A DNA stretch of 64,000 bases from Aequoribacter fuscus (lineage in GTDB: Bacteria > Pseudomonadota > Gammaproteobacteria > Pseudomonadales > Halieaceae), in contig NZ_CP036423.1 of assembly GCF_009910365.1 (NCBI RefSeq), positions 2,232,001 through 2,296,000 of the forward strand. Reading direction: 5' to 3'. Under the pieces are notes generated by a model. It searched no databases and was not told the DNA's origin. It worked only from the letters and a program-made list of their open reading frames with translations. A program made the position numbers and the translations under genes. Below are positions 27,209-37,238 of this stretch, in pieces; positions within the stretch are counted from its first letter, which is position 1, and each line of letters starts with the position of its first letter.

Positions 27209-29134
27209 CTATTTCTCCAATGCAAAAAAACCGCGACTGCCCACGTCCTGCCGCAAATACTCGGCGAAGTCTGCAAGAGTCATCGTTCCGAGGTCTTTGC
27301 CGTCCCGTGTGCGCACGGCTACTGACTGCGTTTCCACCTCTTTATCGCCCACCACCAGCAAGTAAGGAATCTTAGCTAGAGTGCGCTCGCGGATTTTAAA
27401 GCCGATCTTCTCGTTTCTCAAGTCCGCAATAGCGCGAAAACCCGAGTTATTCAGGTAATCCACCACATTTTGTGTAAATTCACCCTGCTTGTCGGTAATA
27501 TTCATCACCGCCACTTGCTCCGGCGCCAACCATGTCGGAAAACGCCCTTCAAAATGTTCGATCAAAATACCGATAAAACGCTCAAAGCTTCCCAAGATTG
27601 CCCGATGCAACATGACCGGTGTTTTACGCGCACCATCTTCGGCTACGTATTGGGCATCCAGACGTCCTGGCATCGAGAAGTCCACTTGAATGGTACCCAA
27701 CTGCCAGACTCGACCAATACAGTCTTTCAGTGAAAATTCAATCTTTGGCCCGTAAAAGGCACCCTCGCCGGGCAGCAATTCCCAGGGAAGATTGTGCGCA
27801 TCCAAAGCATCCGCGAGAGCTTTCTCGGCACGATCCCAATCTTCTTCACTACCTACGCGCTTTTCAGGGCGTGTGGATAAGCGATAGATAACCTCGTTGA
27901 AACCAAAGTCTTCGTATACCCCATGTAGGAAGTCGATGAAGCGCGATACTTCGGGCTGAATTTGATCTTCGGTACAGAAAATATGCGCATCGTCCTGGGT
28001 AAATCCGCGCACGCGCATAATGCCGTGTAGTGAACCCGAGGGCTCATTACGGTGACAGCTACCAAATTCCGCCAATCGAAGAGGCAAATCGCGGTACGAT
28101 TTTAAACCTTGGTTAAACACCTGCACGTGACAAGGGCAGTTCATGGGTTTTACCGCGAACTCACGATCTTCGGCCTTAAGCATGAACATATCGTCGCCAA
28201 ACTTATCGGCGTGACCCGACTTGTGCCACAGGGTCATGTCGACGACTTGTGGCGTCTTAATTTCCTTGTAGCCCTCTTGCCGCTGGCGATTGCGCATATA
28301 CTGCTCGATCACCTGATACACGGTCCAGCCTTTAGGGTGCCAGAACACCATGCCTGGCGCTTCTTCTTGGGTGTGGAACAAATCCAACTGCTTGCCAATT
28401 CGGCGGTGATCGCGTTTCTCTGCCTCGGCAATACGGTTCAAGTATTGCTTTAACTGTTTTTTATTGGCCCAAGCGGTGCCGTACACGCGCTGCAGCATTT
28501 CATTTTTGGAATCGCCCCGCCAGTATGCACCCGCAACCTTGGTCAATTTAAAGGCTTGCAGTTTGCCGGTCGATGGCACGTGAGGGCCGCGACACAGGTC
28601 CATCCAAGGCCCCTGTTTGTAGACCGAAATAATCTCGCCAGCCGGCAAATCTTCGATGATTTGGACCTTATAGTTCTCGCCCATGTTGCGGAATTCTTCA
28701 ATGGCGTGCTCGCGACTGACTTCTAGCCGCTCTACGGTCAAATCACGATCGGCAATTTCGGCCATACGCACTTCGATTTTTTCAAGATCCTCAGTGGTAA
28801 ATCTGTGGCCAGTAGCAAAGTCATAGTAAAACCCATCTTCAATCGTTGGCCCAATCGTCACCTGAGTACCGGGATACAATTCTTGCACCGCCATCGCCAG
28901 CAGGTGCGCAGTCGAATGACGAATAATTTCGATACCGGCGTCATCGCGATCCGTAATGATTGCGAGCGATGCGTCGTTTTCAATCACGAAAGAAGTGTCG
29001 ACTTCTTTGCCATCGACAACACCCGCTAGGGCAGCTTTGGCAAGGCCTGGACCAATCGCTAATGCGACGTCGTAAACAGAAGGGGGAGCATCAAAGGTCT
29101 TTTGGTTGCCATCGGGCAGAGTAATAACAGGCAT
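27209..29134 (-). CDS. thrS: Threonyl-tRNA synthetase (641 aa)
   Basis: Class II synthetase charging tRNA-Thr. Domains: N-terminal TGS (1-62), editing domain with HSTAHLLA (about 73) and the [10 protein letters not shown] zinc-like motif, catalytic core with [10 protein letters not shown], motif 2 [31 protein letters not shown] and motif 3 [17 protein letters not shown], and the anticodon-binding C-terminus. Length is normal. First gene of the thrS-infC-rpmI-rplT-pheST-ihfA operon. Confidence 0.98.
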   Translation of the reverse strand: MPVITLPDGNQKTFDAPPSVYDVALAIGPGLAKAALAGVVDGKEVDTSFVIENDASLAIITDRDDAGIEIIRHSTAHLLAMAVQELYPGTQVTIGPTIEDGFYYDFATGHRFTTEDLEKIEVRMAEIADRDLTVERLEVSREHAIEEFRNMGENYKVQIIEDLPAGEIISVYKQGPWMDLCRGPHVPSTGKLQAFKLTKVAGAYWRGDSKNEMLQRVYGTAWANKKQLKQYLNRIAEAEKRDHRRIGKQLDLFHTQEEAPGMVFWHPKGWTVYQVIEQYMRNRQRQEGYKEIKTPQVVDMTLWHKSGHADKFGDDMFMLKAEDREFAVKPMNCPCHVQVFNQGLKSYRDLPLRLAEFGSCHRNEPSGSLHGIMRVRGFTQDDAHIFCTEDQIQPEVSRFIDFLHGVYEDFGFNEVIYRLSTRPEKRVGSEEDWDRAEKALADALDAHNLPWELLPGEGAFYGPKIEFSLKDCIGRVWQLGTIQVDFSMPGRLDAQYVAEDGARKTPVMLHRAILGSFERFIGILIEHFEGRFPTWLAPEQVAVMNITDKQGEFTQNVVDYLNNSGFRAIADLRNEKIGFKIRERTLAKIPYLLVVGDKEVETQSVAVRTRDGKDLGTMTLADFAEYLRQDVGSRGFFALEK

Positions 29135-29220
29135 AGTCTCTCTCGTCAGTGGTGACCCCTACTAAAGGCCACGTGGCGTTACTGCGCTAGGCGCGAAAAT
29201 TCAAAGGCGCGAAGTGTAGC

Positions 29221-29264
29221 AAAAAAACGCCCACCTTGCCCAATTTATATCGGTCGAGTGGGCG
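29221..29264 (-). terminator. Intrinsic terminator after the monooxygenase gene
   Basis: On the minus strand, CGCCCAC (29258-29264) pairs with GTGGGCG (29228-29234) across a 23-nt loop and is followed by TTTTTTT. It ends the monooxygenase transcript and overlaps the likely promoter region of thrS. Confidence 0.75.
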
Positions 29265-29275
29265 AGGACGAGTGT

Positions 29276-30730
29276 TCAACGTAAATCAATATCTGCCCAG
29301 ACAGGATTGGCCATCGCTGCTTCAAAGTCTTTAAACGCCCAAGGCCAGCTCGCAGGAATACCTGCCGCATTCAGGTACCAGCTGTTACAACCCCCGGTAT
29401 ACCAAACTGTTTTGCGAGCAGCCTCTTCTCGCCGCGCCTCGTAGGTGATCATACCCTCTGCCGTGCAGCAAACCTCAGAGGCAGCCCCCGACAATACAGG
29501 TTCCAGCAATTGCTCCACCCACCCCCACTGATTCTCGGCAATCTCAACCAAAGAGAAATTACCCACGGGGCCGTTGGGGCCATTAAGCATGAAGAAGTTG
29601 GGGAAATCGGGCACCGATAAAGCCAAATACGCCTTAGGGTAATCGGCCCACAAGGTATTCAAGCTCAAACCATTTCGCCCTATCACATCCATAGGACGGA
29701 CAAACCGGTCCGCTTGAAAACCTGTTGCGTAGACAATAATGTCCAACTCATAAAGTTCACCGTCTTCGGTCTCGATACCGTTTTCCACAATCCGCTTGAT
29801 GCCACTTCGCACCAGACGGGTGTTGGGGCGCTGAATCGCTTGGTAGTAATCAGGCGAGAAAATCAGGCGCTTACACATCGCCTTGTGGTCTGGTCGCAAG
29901 GCTTCTTTTAACTCAGGGTCTTGAACTGACTGCTCCAAGTTCATTAGACACGCGCCCGCCATTTGCTGAGCCATCTCGGACTGATCGTCCAACAAAGCCT
30001 CGGTATAGGCATTTACCGCCGCGCTATAGCCCTCAAAGTCCATCGCCTCAGCTAAGACGTCAGGGTCCTGAAACGATGCTATTTGCTCAGCGGTAAAGGG
30101 CGCGTTATCGACAGGCATAATCCATTGCGGTGTGCGCACAAAGTGCTCGAACTGAGCCACTTTACCGGCGAGAGCCGAGCAGATTTGCACCCCCGTTGAC
30201 CCGCTACCAATGACTGCAATGCGCTTATTCTCGAGGGGGATTGAGTGATCCCAACGCGAGCTGTGAAACAGCGCACCTTTAAAATCCGAGGCCCCTTCAA
30301 TATTGGGCATATTCGGATGATGTAATACACCTGTCGCCGCGATAAGTATCTCGGCACTATCCTTGCGGCCACTGGCGAACTCTAGCTCCCATTTGCCTTC
30401 TCGGAACTCAGCCTTGATGCATTCTTCACCAAAATGCGTCAGTGGATACACACCAAAACGCTCAGCCACATCCTCAAAATAGGACTGAATCTCGGGGCCA
30501 GGGGGTAAATAGCGCGACCAATTAGGGTTGCGCGCAAACGAATAGGTGTAATGATGCGAAGGGGTATCGCAAGTCAAACCGGGGTAAGTATTTTCACGCC
30601 AAGTGCCACCCACTCGATCCGACTTTTCGTAAACGACCACATCAACATTGGGCGTCTCACGCAACTTAATCGCCGCCAATATTCCCGCCATACCGGCGCC
30701 CAATACGACTGCACGTTTGGTCTCACTCAT
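29276..30730 (-). CDS. Flavin-containing monooxygenase, Baeyer-Villiger type (484 aa)
   Basis: Two Rossmann sites are present: FAD at VVLGAGMAGILAAIKL (about 9-24) and NADPH at IAVIGSGSTGVQI (about 170-182). The Baeyer-Villiger fingerprint F-x-G-x3-H-x3-W is seen as FKGALFHSSRW near residues 149-159. Such enzymes convert ketones to esters or lactones, or oxidise amines or sulfides, using NADPH and O2. The gene is divergent from an AraC-type regulator, which probably controls it, as in many steroid or cyclic-ketone catabolic loci. Confidence 0.9.
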   Translation of the reverse strand: MSETKRAVVLGAGMAGILAAIKLRETPNVDVVVYEKSDRVGGTWRENTYPGLTCDTPSHHYTYSFARNPNWSRYLPPGPEIQSYFEDVAERFGVYPLTHFGEECIKAEFREGKWELEFASGRKDSAEILIAATGVLHHPNMPNIEGASDFKGALFHSSRWDHSIPLENKRIAVIGSGSTGVQICSALAGKVAQFEHFVRTPQWIMPVDNAPFTAEQIASFQDPDVLAEAMDFEGYSAAVNAYTEALLDDQSEMAQQMAGACLMNLEQSVQDPELKEALRPDHKAMCKRLIFSPDYYQAIQRPNTRLVRSGIKRIVENGIETEDGELYELDIIVYATGFQADRFVRPMDVIGRNGLSLNTLWADYPKAYLALSVPDFPNFFMLNGPNGPVGNFSLVEIAENQWGWVEQLLEPVLSGAASEVCCTAEGMITYEARREEAARKTVWYTGGCNSWYLNAAGIPASWPWAFKDFEAAMANPVWADIDLR

Positions 30731-30748
30731 TGGTCAACTTCCTGATTA

Positions 30749-31828
30749 TTGTTTGACTCTAGGTTAGCGCTAACAACGCGCTTGATAGGTGACAAAATCC
30801 GTCAAATAGTGATACTTTTTTGTCAAATAGATCGTGGATGCCTGACAATTAAAGCCCAACTCCAACAATTTGAACCGCTCATTACACTGATACAGGTTGA
30901 ACTCGCTCACATTGGGACACACTTATCGCGTCCAAGTATCCAAACGAGTCAGGCTTTCTCGGAATGGTACTTAGAGGCGACGCAACGCCTCTCGAGCCAC
31001 TGTGCAAATAATTCTGTTCGGGCCATTTCCCGCAGAGAAGTTGAGTTAATGTGCCGCTGCGGCATGAGTGCCATCAACTTAAGGCACGCCATCGAAATCG
31101 TAGCTGACTACTGCGCTGCACTCGAGCCTCGGGGAGGACAATTAAGACTCATCGAAACCAGCAAGTGCGCGCGCATCACACTAAACTCGCTGCGCACTGA
31201 GACTACGACGACCTCATTACTCGTGGATGTTATCGGTCTGTTTTCGTTCTATCAGCTATTTCAATGGCTCATTGGCGTGCCTATTCCTGTACAGCAACTC
31301 TTGTTGGGCAAAGTGCAACGCGAGCATACCCTACCGTTCCTGGTTTTGTTCGGTGCACCGATGCTAACCACCCAAGAGGACTTTTCGTTCGACTTCCCCA
31401 CCCACTTCCTCGATATGCCAATGGTTCGCCGACCCAATGAATTCGAAGAATTTTTTAGGGTCCACCCTTGTGGCATTTTTGATCGCAGCCAAACACCACT
31501 GGGGCATCAAGTCGAATCGCTACTGGTGGCATCATATCAACTGGGGCAACCCGCACCGACCCAAGAAGACCTGGCTGCCACTTTTGGCCTGTCCCTATCG
31601 ACCTTTCGACGCAAATTAGACAATCACAACCAGGATTTCCTGAGTATTCGCAACCGTGCGAAGCTCACGGTAGCTAAAGACAAACTTGCCAACAGCCAGG
31701 CACCGATCAGCGAGATCAGCTCGTCTTTGGGCTTCAGTGACGCCAGCGCATTCAGACGCTACTTCAAGCATATGACAAGTAGAACGCCCAGCGACTGGCG
31801 TCTGAACGTCAGTGCAACAGGTCTATGA
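30749..31828 (+). CDS. AraC-family transcriptional regulator with arabinose-binding-like N-domain (up to 359 aa)
   Basis: The C-terminus is an AraC double helix-turn-helix: [26 protein letters not shown] and [34 protein letters not shown] (about residues 270-352). The N-terminal two thirds resemble the Arabinose_bd domain of regulators controlling lipid and steroid-type catabolism ([20 protein letters not shown]-like strands). The start is uncertain: the frame opens with TTG at 30749, but in-frame GTG 30809 or a later rare codon is possible, because putative operator repeats lie in this stretch. It overlaps the uvrB stop by 6 bp. Confidence 0.85.
   Translation: MFDSRLALTTRLIGDKIRQIVILFCQIDRGCLTIKAQLQQFEPLITLIQVELAHIGTHLSRPSIQTSQAFSEWYLEATQRLSSHCANNSVRAISRREVELMCRCGMSAINLRHAIEIVADYCAALEPRGGQLRLIETSKCARITLNSLRTETTTTSLLVDVIGLFSFYQLFQWLIGVPIPVQQLLLGKVQREHTLPFLVLFGAPMLTTQEDFSFDFPTHFLDMPMVRRPNEFEEFFRVHPCGIFDRSQTPLGHQVESLLVASYQLGQPAPTQEDLAATFGLSLSTFRRKLDNHNQDFLSIRNRAKLTVAKDKLANSQAPISEISSSLGFSDASAFRRYFKHMTSRTPSDWRLNVSATGL
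30763..30830 (+). promoter_or_regulatory. Candidate operator region between monooxygenase and AraC-type genes
   Basis: A perfect 12-bp palindrome GTTAGCGCTAAC lies at 30763-30774, and GTCAAATAG is directly repeated at 30801-30809 and 30822-30830, exactly 21 bp (two helical turns) apart. AraC-family proteins usually bind direct repeats so spaced. The repeats overlap the 5' end of the longest AraC reading frame. Confidence 0.5.
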
Positions 31829-33847
31829 GGCCATAAAGGCGAACTGCTTGTACTCAGTAATTTGATCGCGAACCGCCGCCGCTTTCTCAAACTCAAGATT
31901 TTTGGCGTGTTCCATCATCTCGGTTTCTAACTGTTTGATCTTGCGGCTAAGCGCTGCGGGAGTCAGGCTTGCCATATCTTGTGCGTAAGCAGCCCGCACC
32001 TCAGCGACTTTGCGCTCGCCTTTAGCGTTGCGCTTGGTCGACATGCGCCGCGCCCCTTCCATGATGTCTTGCACAGACTTGGTAATCCCCACGGGTTTAA
32101 TGCCGTGCTCTTCATTGTGCGCAAGCTGCTTGGTTCGGCGCCGTTCCGTCTCGTCGATCGCCCGCTGCATCGAGCCTGTCACTTTGTCAGCATAGAGAAT
32201 GGCTCGACCTTGCAGATTGCGGGCCGCACGACCAATGGTCTGTATCAACGACCGATCAGAGCGCAAAAAGCCCTCTTTATCCGCGTCTAATATGGCGACC
32301 AGAGCGACCTCGGGCATATCCAAACCTTCACGCAATAAGTTAATACCAACCAAGACATCGAATTCACCTAACCGCAGATCGCGGATGATCTCGACTCGCT
32401 CAACCGTGTCGATATCTGAGTGAAGATAACGCACTTTAATACCGTGCTCGGCCAGGTACTCAGTTAAATCCTCGGCCATCCGCTTCGTTAGTGTCGTCAC
32501 CAGGACTCGCTGACCGGTCGCTCTTACCGTATGGATCTCTTGCAGAAGATCGTCGACTTGCGTTGAAGCAGGCCGGATGTCGATCGTGGGGTCGACCAAA
32601 CCTGTGGGACGCACGACCTGCTCGACGACTCGACCAGCGTGTTGCTCCTCGTAATTACCCGGGGTCGCCGATACGAAGATCGCCTGCGGCACCAAGCGCT
32701 CCCACTCTTCGAACTTCAGTGGCCTGTTATCCAAGGCCGAAGGCAAACGAAATCCGTACTCCACCAGGGTCTCTTTTCGTGACCGGTCACCACGATACAT
32801 GCCGCCAATCTGTGGAATCGTCACGTGTGACTCATCGATAATGACCAAGGCGTTGTCGGGTAAGTATTCAAATAGCGTTGGCGGGGGATCCCCCGGTCCA
32901 CGTCCCGACAAATAGCGAGAATAGTTTTCTACGCCCTGGCAGTAGCCCAGTTCACGAATCATCTCGATGTCATAGCGTGTGCGTTGCTGCAAACGCTGCG
33001 CCTCAACCAACTTGTTCAAGTCATTGAGCTGTTTTAAGCGCTGCTCCAGCTCGATTTCAATTTCATCGATCGCTTTGAGCATAATGTCGCGCGAAGTCAC
33101 GTAATGCGATTTGGGGAAAATCGTAATCCGCGGCACCTTGGCTTCTATGGCACCGGTTAAAGGGTCGAACAACACGATATTGTCGACCTCCTCATCAAAC
33201 AGCTCGATGCGCACCGCTTCTTTTTCCGAATCGGCAGGAAAGATATCGATCACATCACCACGCACCCTGTATGTGCCGCGCGAGAAGGCAATATCGTTGC
33301 GGGTGTATTGCAATTCAGCCAACTGATGCAGCAGCTCGCGCTGATTGATAATTTCACCGCGCGACACATGCAGCACCATCTTGAAATAGGACTTGGGATC
33401 ACCCAAACCATAAATGGCCGAAACGGTCGCAACCACCAGACAATCTTGGCGCTCCATCAGCGCCTTGGTGGCGGACAGGCGCATTTGCTCGATGTGGTCA
33501 TTCACCGAGGCATCTTTTTCTATAAAGGTGTCAGACGAAGGCACGTAGGCCTCTGGCTGGTAGTAATCGTAGTAAGAAACGAAATACTCAACCGCGTTGT
33601 TTGGGAAAAACTCCTTAAACTCCCCGTACAGCTGCGCAGCCAAGGTTTTGTTGTGAGCCATAACAATCGTGGGACGCTGCAGACGTTCGACCACATGCGC
33701 CATGGTAAAGGTCTTACCCGAACCCGTCACGCCCAACAGCGTCTGAGACGCTAAGCCCGCCTGTACACCCTCGACGAGTTTTTCGATGGCTTGGGGCTGG
33801 TCGCCCGCAGGCTTGTATTTAGATTCGACTTTAAAGGGTTTGGCCAC
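31823..33847 (-). CDS. uvrB: Excinuclease ABC subunit B (674 aa)
   Basis: UvrB is the damage-verifying helicase-like subunit of nucleotide excision repair. Features: P-loop GVTGSGKT (39-46), the beta-hairpin [18 protein letters not shown] Walker B, helicase motifs through QTIGRAARN, and a C-terminal UVR motif ([24 protein letters not shown]) that binds UvrC. I place the start at GTG 33847 ([20 protein letters not shown]) because it matches the family N-terminus and has GAGGA upstream; the open frame extends 30 codons further to 33937. No convincing LexA box is seen. Confidence 0.96.
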   Translation of the reverse strand: MAKPFKVESKYKPAGDQPQAIEKLVEGVQAGLASQTLLGVTGSGKTFTMAHVVERLQRPTIVMAHNKTLAAQLYGEFKEFFPNNAVEYFVSYYDYYQPEAYVPSSDTFIEKDASVNDHIEQMRLSATKALMERQDCLVVATVSAIYGLGDPKSYFKMVLHVSRGEIINQRELLHQLAELQYTRNDIAFSRGTYRVRGDVIDIFPADSEKEAVRIELFDEEVDNIVLFDPLTGAIEAKVPRITIFPKSHYVTSRDIMLKAIDEIEIELEQRLKQLNDLNKLVEAQRLQQRTRYDIEMIRELGYCQGVENYSRYLSGRGPGDPPPTLFEYLPDNALVIIDESHVTIPQIGGMYRGDRSRKETLVEYGFRLPSALDNRPLKFEEWERLVPQAIFVSATPGNYEEQHAGRVVEQVVRPTGLVDPTIDIRPASTQVDDLLQEIHTVRATGQRVLVTTLTKRMAEDLTEYLAEHGIKVRYLHSDIDTVERVEIIRDLRLGEFDVLVGINLLREGLDMPEVALVAILDADKEGFLRSDRSLIQTIGRAARNLQGRAILYADKVTGSMQRAIDETERRRTKQLAHNEEHGIKPVGITKSVQDIMEGARRMSTKRNAKGERKVAEVRAAYAQDMASLTPAALSRKIKQLETEMMEHAKNLEFEKAAAVRDQITEYKQFAFMAS

Positions 33848-34040
33848 AGGTTCCTCGAGCTCGTTTATGCCCAGCACAACAACATGGGAATCCGTCGAGT
33901 ATAAAGGACTTTGCCCCAAACCGCAGTTGCGGATCATAGGATATGGTCCAATCAGAGTGCGATTTGTTTGTGCTTAGCGCGCAAATACAAACAGATAAAA
34001 AAATCCCCAAAATTTGCCTACTTTCCGCGCCACTTAGGGG

Positions 34041-34076
34041 TTGACCAAGCCCTTAGGCCTATATATTATGCGCGCC
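34041..34076 (+). promoter_or_regulatory. Promoter of tRNA-Asn
   Basis: TTGACC (34041-34046), a 17-bp spacer and TATTAT (34064-34069), followed by the GC-rich discriminator GCGCGCC, 23 bp before the tRNA. This is a sigma-70 stable-RNA promoter of the stringently controlled type. Confidence 0.8.
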
Positions 34077-34091
34077 TCAGTTGAGTTTCAT

Positions 34092-34167
34092 TCCGCCTTA
34101 GCTCAGTTGGTAGAGCAAATGACTGTTAATCATTGGGTCGCTGGTTCGAGCCCAGCAGGCGGAGCCA
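34092..34167 (+). tRNA. tRNA-Asn (anticodon GTT)
   Basis: A complete 76-nt cloverleaf: acceptor TCCGCCT/AGGCGGA, D-arm GCTC-AGTTGGTA-GAGC, anticodon arm with loop CTGTTAA (anticodon GTT), T-arm CTGG-TTCGAGC-CCAG, discriminator G and encoded CCA (34165-34167). Confidence 0.98.
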
Positions 34168-34170
34168 AAT

Positions 34171-34203
34171 AAAAAAGGGTCGTCCATTGGACGGCCCTTT
34201 TTT
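34171..34203 (+). terminator. Intrinsic terminator of tRNA-Asn
   Basis: Nine-base-pair stem GGGTCGTCC/GGACGGCCC with a 3-nt loop, flanked by A6 on the left and T6 on the right, starting four bases after the tRNA CCA end. The A/T symmetry would let it work in both directions. Confidence 0.92.
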
Positions 34204-34245
34204 GTTTCAGCGCCACGCGCTGTGCTGGGCGAGAAGAGCCCAGTT

Positions 34246-34320
34246 GGGTGAATCGGGGTTTCGAGCCGCACTGCGGCGAGCCGATGAACGACGAAAATCT
34301 CTGATTTTCGGCCGGAGGGG
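34246..34320 (+). repeat. Structured element related to the tRNA-Pro repeat unit
   Basis: About 75 bp closely match the core of the tRNA-Pro units (GGGTGAA.. GGGGTTTCGAGCCGC.. GCGGCGAGCC..TGAACG). Outer stem ATCGG (34252-34256)/CCGAT (34281-34285) replaces ACTGG/CCAGT, and the second hairpin is CGAAAATC-TCT-GATTTTCG (34292-34310). It is on the same strand as tRNA-Asn, whereas the tRNA-Pro copies are opposite to their tRNA. Confidence 0.75.
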
Positions 34321-34355
34321 CCAAACATACCCTGCAGCAAGCACCTATCAGAAAC

Positions 34356-34411
34356 AAAAAGGGCCACACACTGTGCAGCCCTCTCAAAAAATACCCTCGA
34401 GTCATCGAGGG
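34356..34411 (-). terminator. Double terminator after the TonB receptor gene
   Basis: On the minus strand the first hairpin is CCCTCGA-TGAC-TCGAGGG (34394-34411) followed by TATTTTTTG; a second, GGGC...GCCC (about 34361-34380), is followed by TTTTTG. Both lie within 70 bp of the receptor stop. Confidence 0.8.
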
Positions 34412-34425
34412 AATTCGGAAACAAC

Positions 34426-36921
34426 CTAGAACGTGTACTCTACGCCAATCGTGTAGTTCTTGCCGTAGATGTCGTACTGCGACAGCTGACCTTTGTTACC
34501 CCAATAGTAGTACTCGGGACGGTTGTTCAAGTTCGCAGCTTCAAAGCGAGCGGTTAAGTTCTCGTTCACTTTGTATTTCGCCACCAAGTCAAACTGCATG
34601 AACGGTGCCACCCAACGGGTGTTATTCTTACTGACGTTACCGATGTCACCGTCTTCGTCTGCCAACCAATCGATGTATTCGCTACGATAGTTGCCGGCCA
34701 AGCGCACATCCCATGGGCCTTTGTCATACCCGACGCTAATGTTCGCCGCTTTTTCGGCCAGCTTGCGGAACGGTGTTTTGAACACAGAGTTGTCTTCAAA
34801 CTTGAACTCGCTTTCGCTTTCGGTAAAGGTCACGTTCGCCGCAACGTAGAAGCCATTGTCCCAGCCGTATTGACCGTTCAACTCCAAGCCATTGATATAC
34901 GAATCACCTGAGTTGATCCAAGTTTCGACACCATCATTGAAGGCAATGCCGTTAATCGTCGCGACTTTTTGAACCGTCGGATAAATCGCGTTCTTGATAT
35001 CTTTTCTAAAAATACCGATCGCCGCGTAGGTCATATCCTCGCCATAGTACTCCAGACTCAAGTCAAAGTTAGTCGCTTCGTAAGGCTTAAGGTCGGGGTT
35101 ACCGACACTACCGCTGACATCACCAGCCGTACCATAATTTACCGAGGTAATCGGTGCCGTCTGAGTGAAGCCAGGACGACTCAATCCACGCCAGATCGCC
35201 GCACGCAACTGCACTTGGTCGTTAATAAAGTATTTTACAGTCACACTTGGAGACAAGAAGCCATAGCTCTTATCCGACGAAGTGCGGTTACCGTCTTGAT
35301 CGTAGGCTTTGCTATCAGTCTTGGTCCGCTCGTAGCGCACACCTGCGATCAAGACTGCGTTTTCAAGCTCAATGGTGTCTTGAACGTAGACGGCATTGAT
35401 GTTTTCGTCAGTCGTAAAGTCACGACTGATCGCATCTTCAAAATCCACATCCATCTGGGCGACTTGGTTGCGCATGGCGTAAGCCGTAGCGCCGCTGACG
35501 TGATTACCAAACACTTGGTTGGCAAAGAACCAGTCGTTAACAGTGCCCGAATCCCAGTCTGCCATCGTCGCACCATCCCAGGTGTAACCGATGATGTAGT
35601 CATTGACATCTTTAGTGCGCGAACGAGTTTTAAAGCCCGCTTTCACCACACCGATTGACGTTTCGTTTTCAGCGTTAAACTCGAAGCTCAACTCTTCGTC
35701 GTCGCTGATATTCGCCCACATCTCAAACGCGTCAAACTCTAAGTTCGCAGGATCACGCAAGGTTGGGTCGTAGGCGACCAAATATGGACGCTTGGGGTTT
35801 GACCAATAAATTTCACCGCCAAAAGTCTTGTCGTCATTTCGGAAAGTAACATCCGCGTTGTCGCTATCGTCTTCTTGAGCCCAGCTGTAGCTGACTTTGG
35901 CATCGATCGCCCAGTCGTTCAGGTTTGTCTCTAACCCGAAGTTAACCGCGCCTATTTCGCGGGTTTCGTAACGCTGACGCGTCTCAGCATCATGACGGAT
36001 GCGGTCTGTAACCATGCCTTTGCCGTTATCGAGACTTGAAACAAAACCGAGCTTGCCGTACTCGTCTTTAAAACGCGTTTCGGTTTCGTCGTACTTGTTG
36101 TACATCGCGTTAGCGAACAGCACCGTGCCACTGTCAAGAATCGTGTTGATGTCGTAGCTTAATCCATAACGTTCACGTTCCAGCTCATACCAGCGCATCT
36201 CCCAGTCGTCATTCATGAAGCCGTCTTCCCAACCAAAGCCCGTTTCGTTGTTGAAAGATTCGATCTTCTTGCTGGAGTAAGTGAAGCTAACGATGTGAGC
36301 AGTGCTGTCACTCAAACGATCACCATAAGTCAATGAGGCGTTAGGTGCACTGCTGTAATCGGTGTATTCAGCCATTTTTGTTGAAAGCTTTACCTTCAAC
36401 AAGGTGTCTTTTAAATCGGTGGGCTTTTTCGTGTTGAAATCGACTCGCCCACCGATGCTGTCTGCATCCATTTCAGGCGTCAAGGTTTTCGATACAGAGA
36501 TACTATCCATCAATTCCGTAGGGATACCATCCATGATCACAGAACGACCATTCTCTGGGGCAACCATCGACGCGCCGTTGACGGCAACGCTGTTCAAGTC
36601 AGAGCTCAAACCACGAATCGTCACATAGCGGCCTTCGCCTTGATCGTTTTCAACCGCAATACCGCTCAAGCGACGCATAGCATCAGCAGCAGTAGAATCT
36701 GGGAAATTACCTAATGCATCAGAATCCACAACACTGATAATATTTTGAGCATCGCGCTGCTGATCAACTGCATTTTTTAAAGTCGCGCGCGTACCAACAA
36801 CCAGAACTTCTTCCATGCTGGCCGCTGCGTCACTGTCCTGCGCGTCTTGCGCGTACGCCAGGTTGGCAGAATAGATTGCCATAACCATTGGCGCGAGAGC
36901 CCATCGGTTAGTGTGTTTCAT
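34426..36921 (-). CDS. TonB-dependent outer-membrane receptor, Caulobacter-type (831 aa)
   Basis: ATG at 36921 with a GGGGA ribosome site gives a signal peptide (about 1-25), a TonB-box-like MEEVLVVGTRA, a plug domain (GNFPDSTAADAMRRLSGIAVENDQGEGRYVTIRG, then ISVSKTLTPEMDADSIGGRVDF) and a 22-strand barrel ending in aromatic F. The plug pattern matches the TonB receptor subfamily often linked to carbohydrate or phosphorus-compound uptake. The frame remains open upstream to 37038, but the downstream ATG gives the natural signal peptide. It is divergent from a metallophosphoesterase-like gene, hinting at uptake of a phosphorylated ligand. Confidence 0.93.
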   Translation of the reverse strand: MKHTNRWALAPMVMAIYSANLAYAQDAQDSDAAASMEEVLVVGTRATLKNAVDQQRDAQNIISVVDSDALGNFPDSTAADAMRRLSGIAVENDQGEGRYVTIRGLSSDLNSVAVNGASMVAPENGRSVIMDGIPTELMDSISVSKTLTPEMDADSIGGRVDFNTKKPTDLKDTLLKVKLSTKMAEYTDYSSAPNASLTYGDRLSDSTAHIVSFTYSSKKIESFNNETGFGWEDGFMNDDWEMRWYELERERYGLSYDINTILDSGTVLFANAMYNKYDETETRFKDEYGKLGFVSSLDNGKGMVTDRIRHDAETRQRYETREIGAVNFGLETNLNDWAIDAKVSYSWAQEDDSDNADVTFRNDDKTFGGEIYWSNPKRPYLVAYDPTLRDPANLEFDAFEMWANISDDEELSFEFNAENETSIGVVKAGFKTRSRTKDVNDYIIGYTWDGATMADWDSGTVNDWFFANQVFGNHVSGATAYAMRNQVAQMDVDFEDAISRDFTTDENINAVYVQDTIELENAVLIAGVRYERTKTDSKAYDQDGNRTSSDKSYGFLSPSVTVKYFINDQVQLRAAIWRGLSRPGFTQTAPITSVNYGTAGDVSGSVGNPDLKPYEATNFDLSLEYYGEDMTYAAIGIFRKDIKNAIYPTVQKVATINGIAFNDGVETWINSGDSYINGLELNGQYGWDNGFYVAANVTFTESESEFKFEDNSVFKTPFRKLAEKAANISVGYDKGPWDVRLAGNYRSEYIDWLADEDGDIGNVSKNNTRWVAPFMQFDLVAKYKVNENLTARFEAANLNNRPEYYYWGNKGQLSQYDIYGKNYTIGVEYTF

Positions 36922-37238
36922 CTTGAATCCCCTATTTTTGATAAAATCGTAGTGCGAGTTTCCGACTCGACGCGCGGTAGTATCGATTGGGATTATTGAG
37001 TTTTTATGAAAGTAGTATGAAGAGATTGTGACAGACAAGCTCGGATTGTGAGGCGTCCTAAGTCAGCGCCATCAAGTCCAGCAGAAACTCAGGATAAAGT
37101 AACAAGCCGGCGAACTCAGCGTCATGGCAATTTCATAATTTGATTCTATACTTGACCGTGTTAGGTAGCTGGCGTTGGCAAATCTCGTCAAAAGCCAAGG
37201 CCGCAAAAACCAAGTTTATAAGATTAGGAGTCACTTAA
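36922..37238. other. Divergent intergenic region, TonB receptor / metallophosphoesterase
   Basis: About 317 bp with no gene I can support. It must hold both divergent promoters. A TATACT hexamer at 37147-37152 is a possible -10 box for the rightward gene, which also has an AGGAG ribosome site at about 37226. I see no convincing Pho box. Confidence 0.5.

Noticed and set aside
33848-34040. LexA (SOS) box upstream of uvrB
   Set aside because: A CTGT half site exists in the leader, but there is no properly spaced ACAG partner.
34098-34424. Open frames antisense to tRNA-Asn and its flank
   Set aside because: Peptides of the ARTSDPMINSHLLYQLS type are well-known false predictions from the complement of tRNA-Asn.
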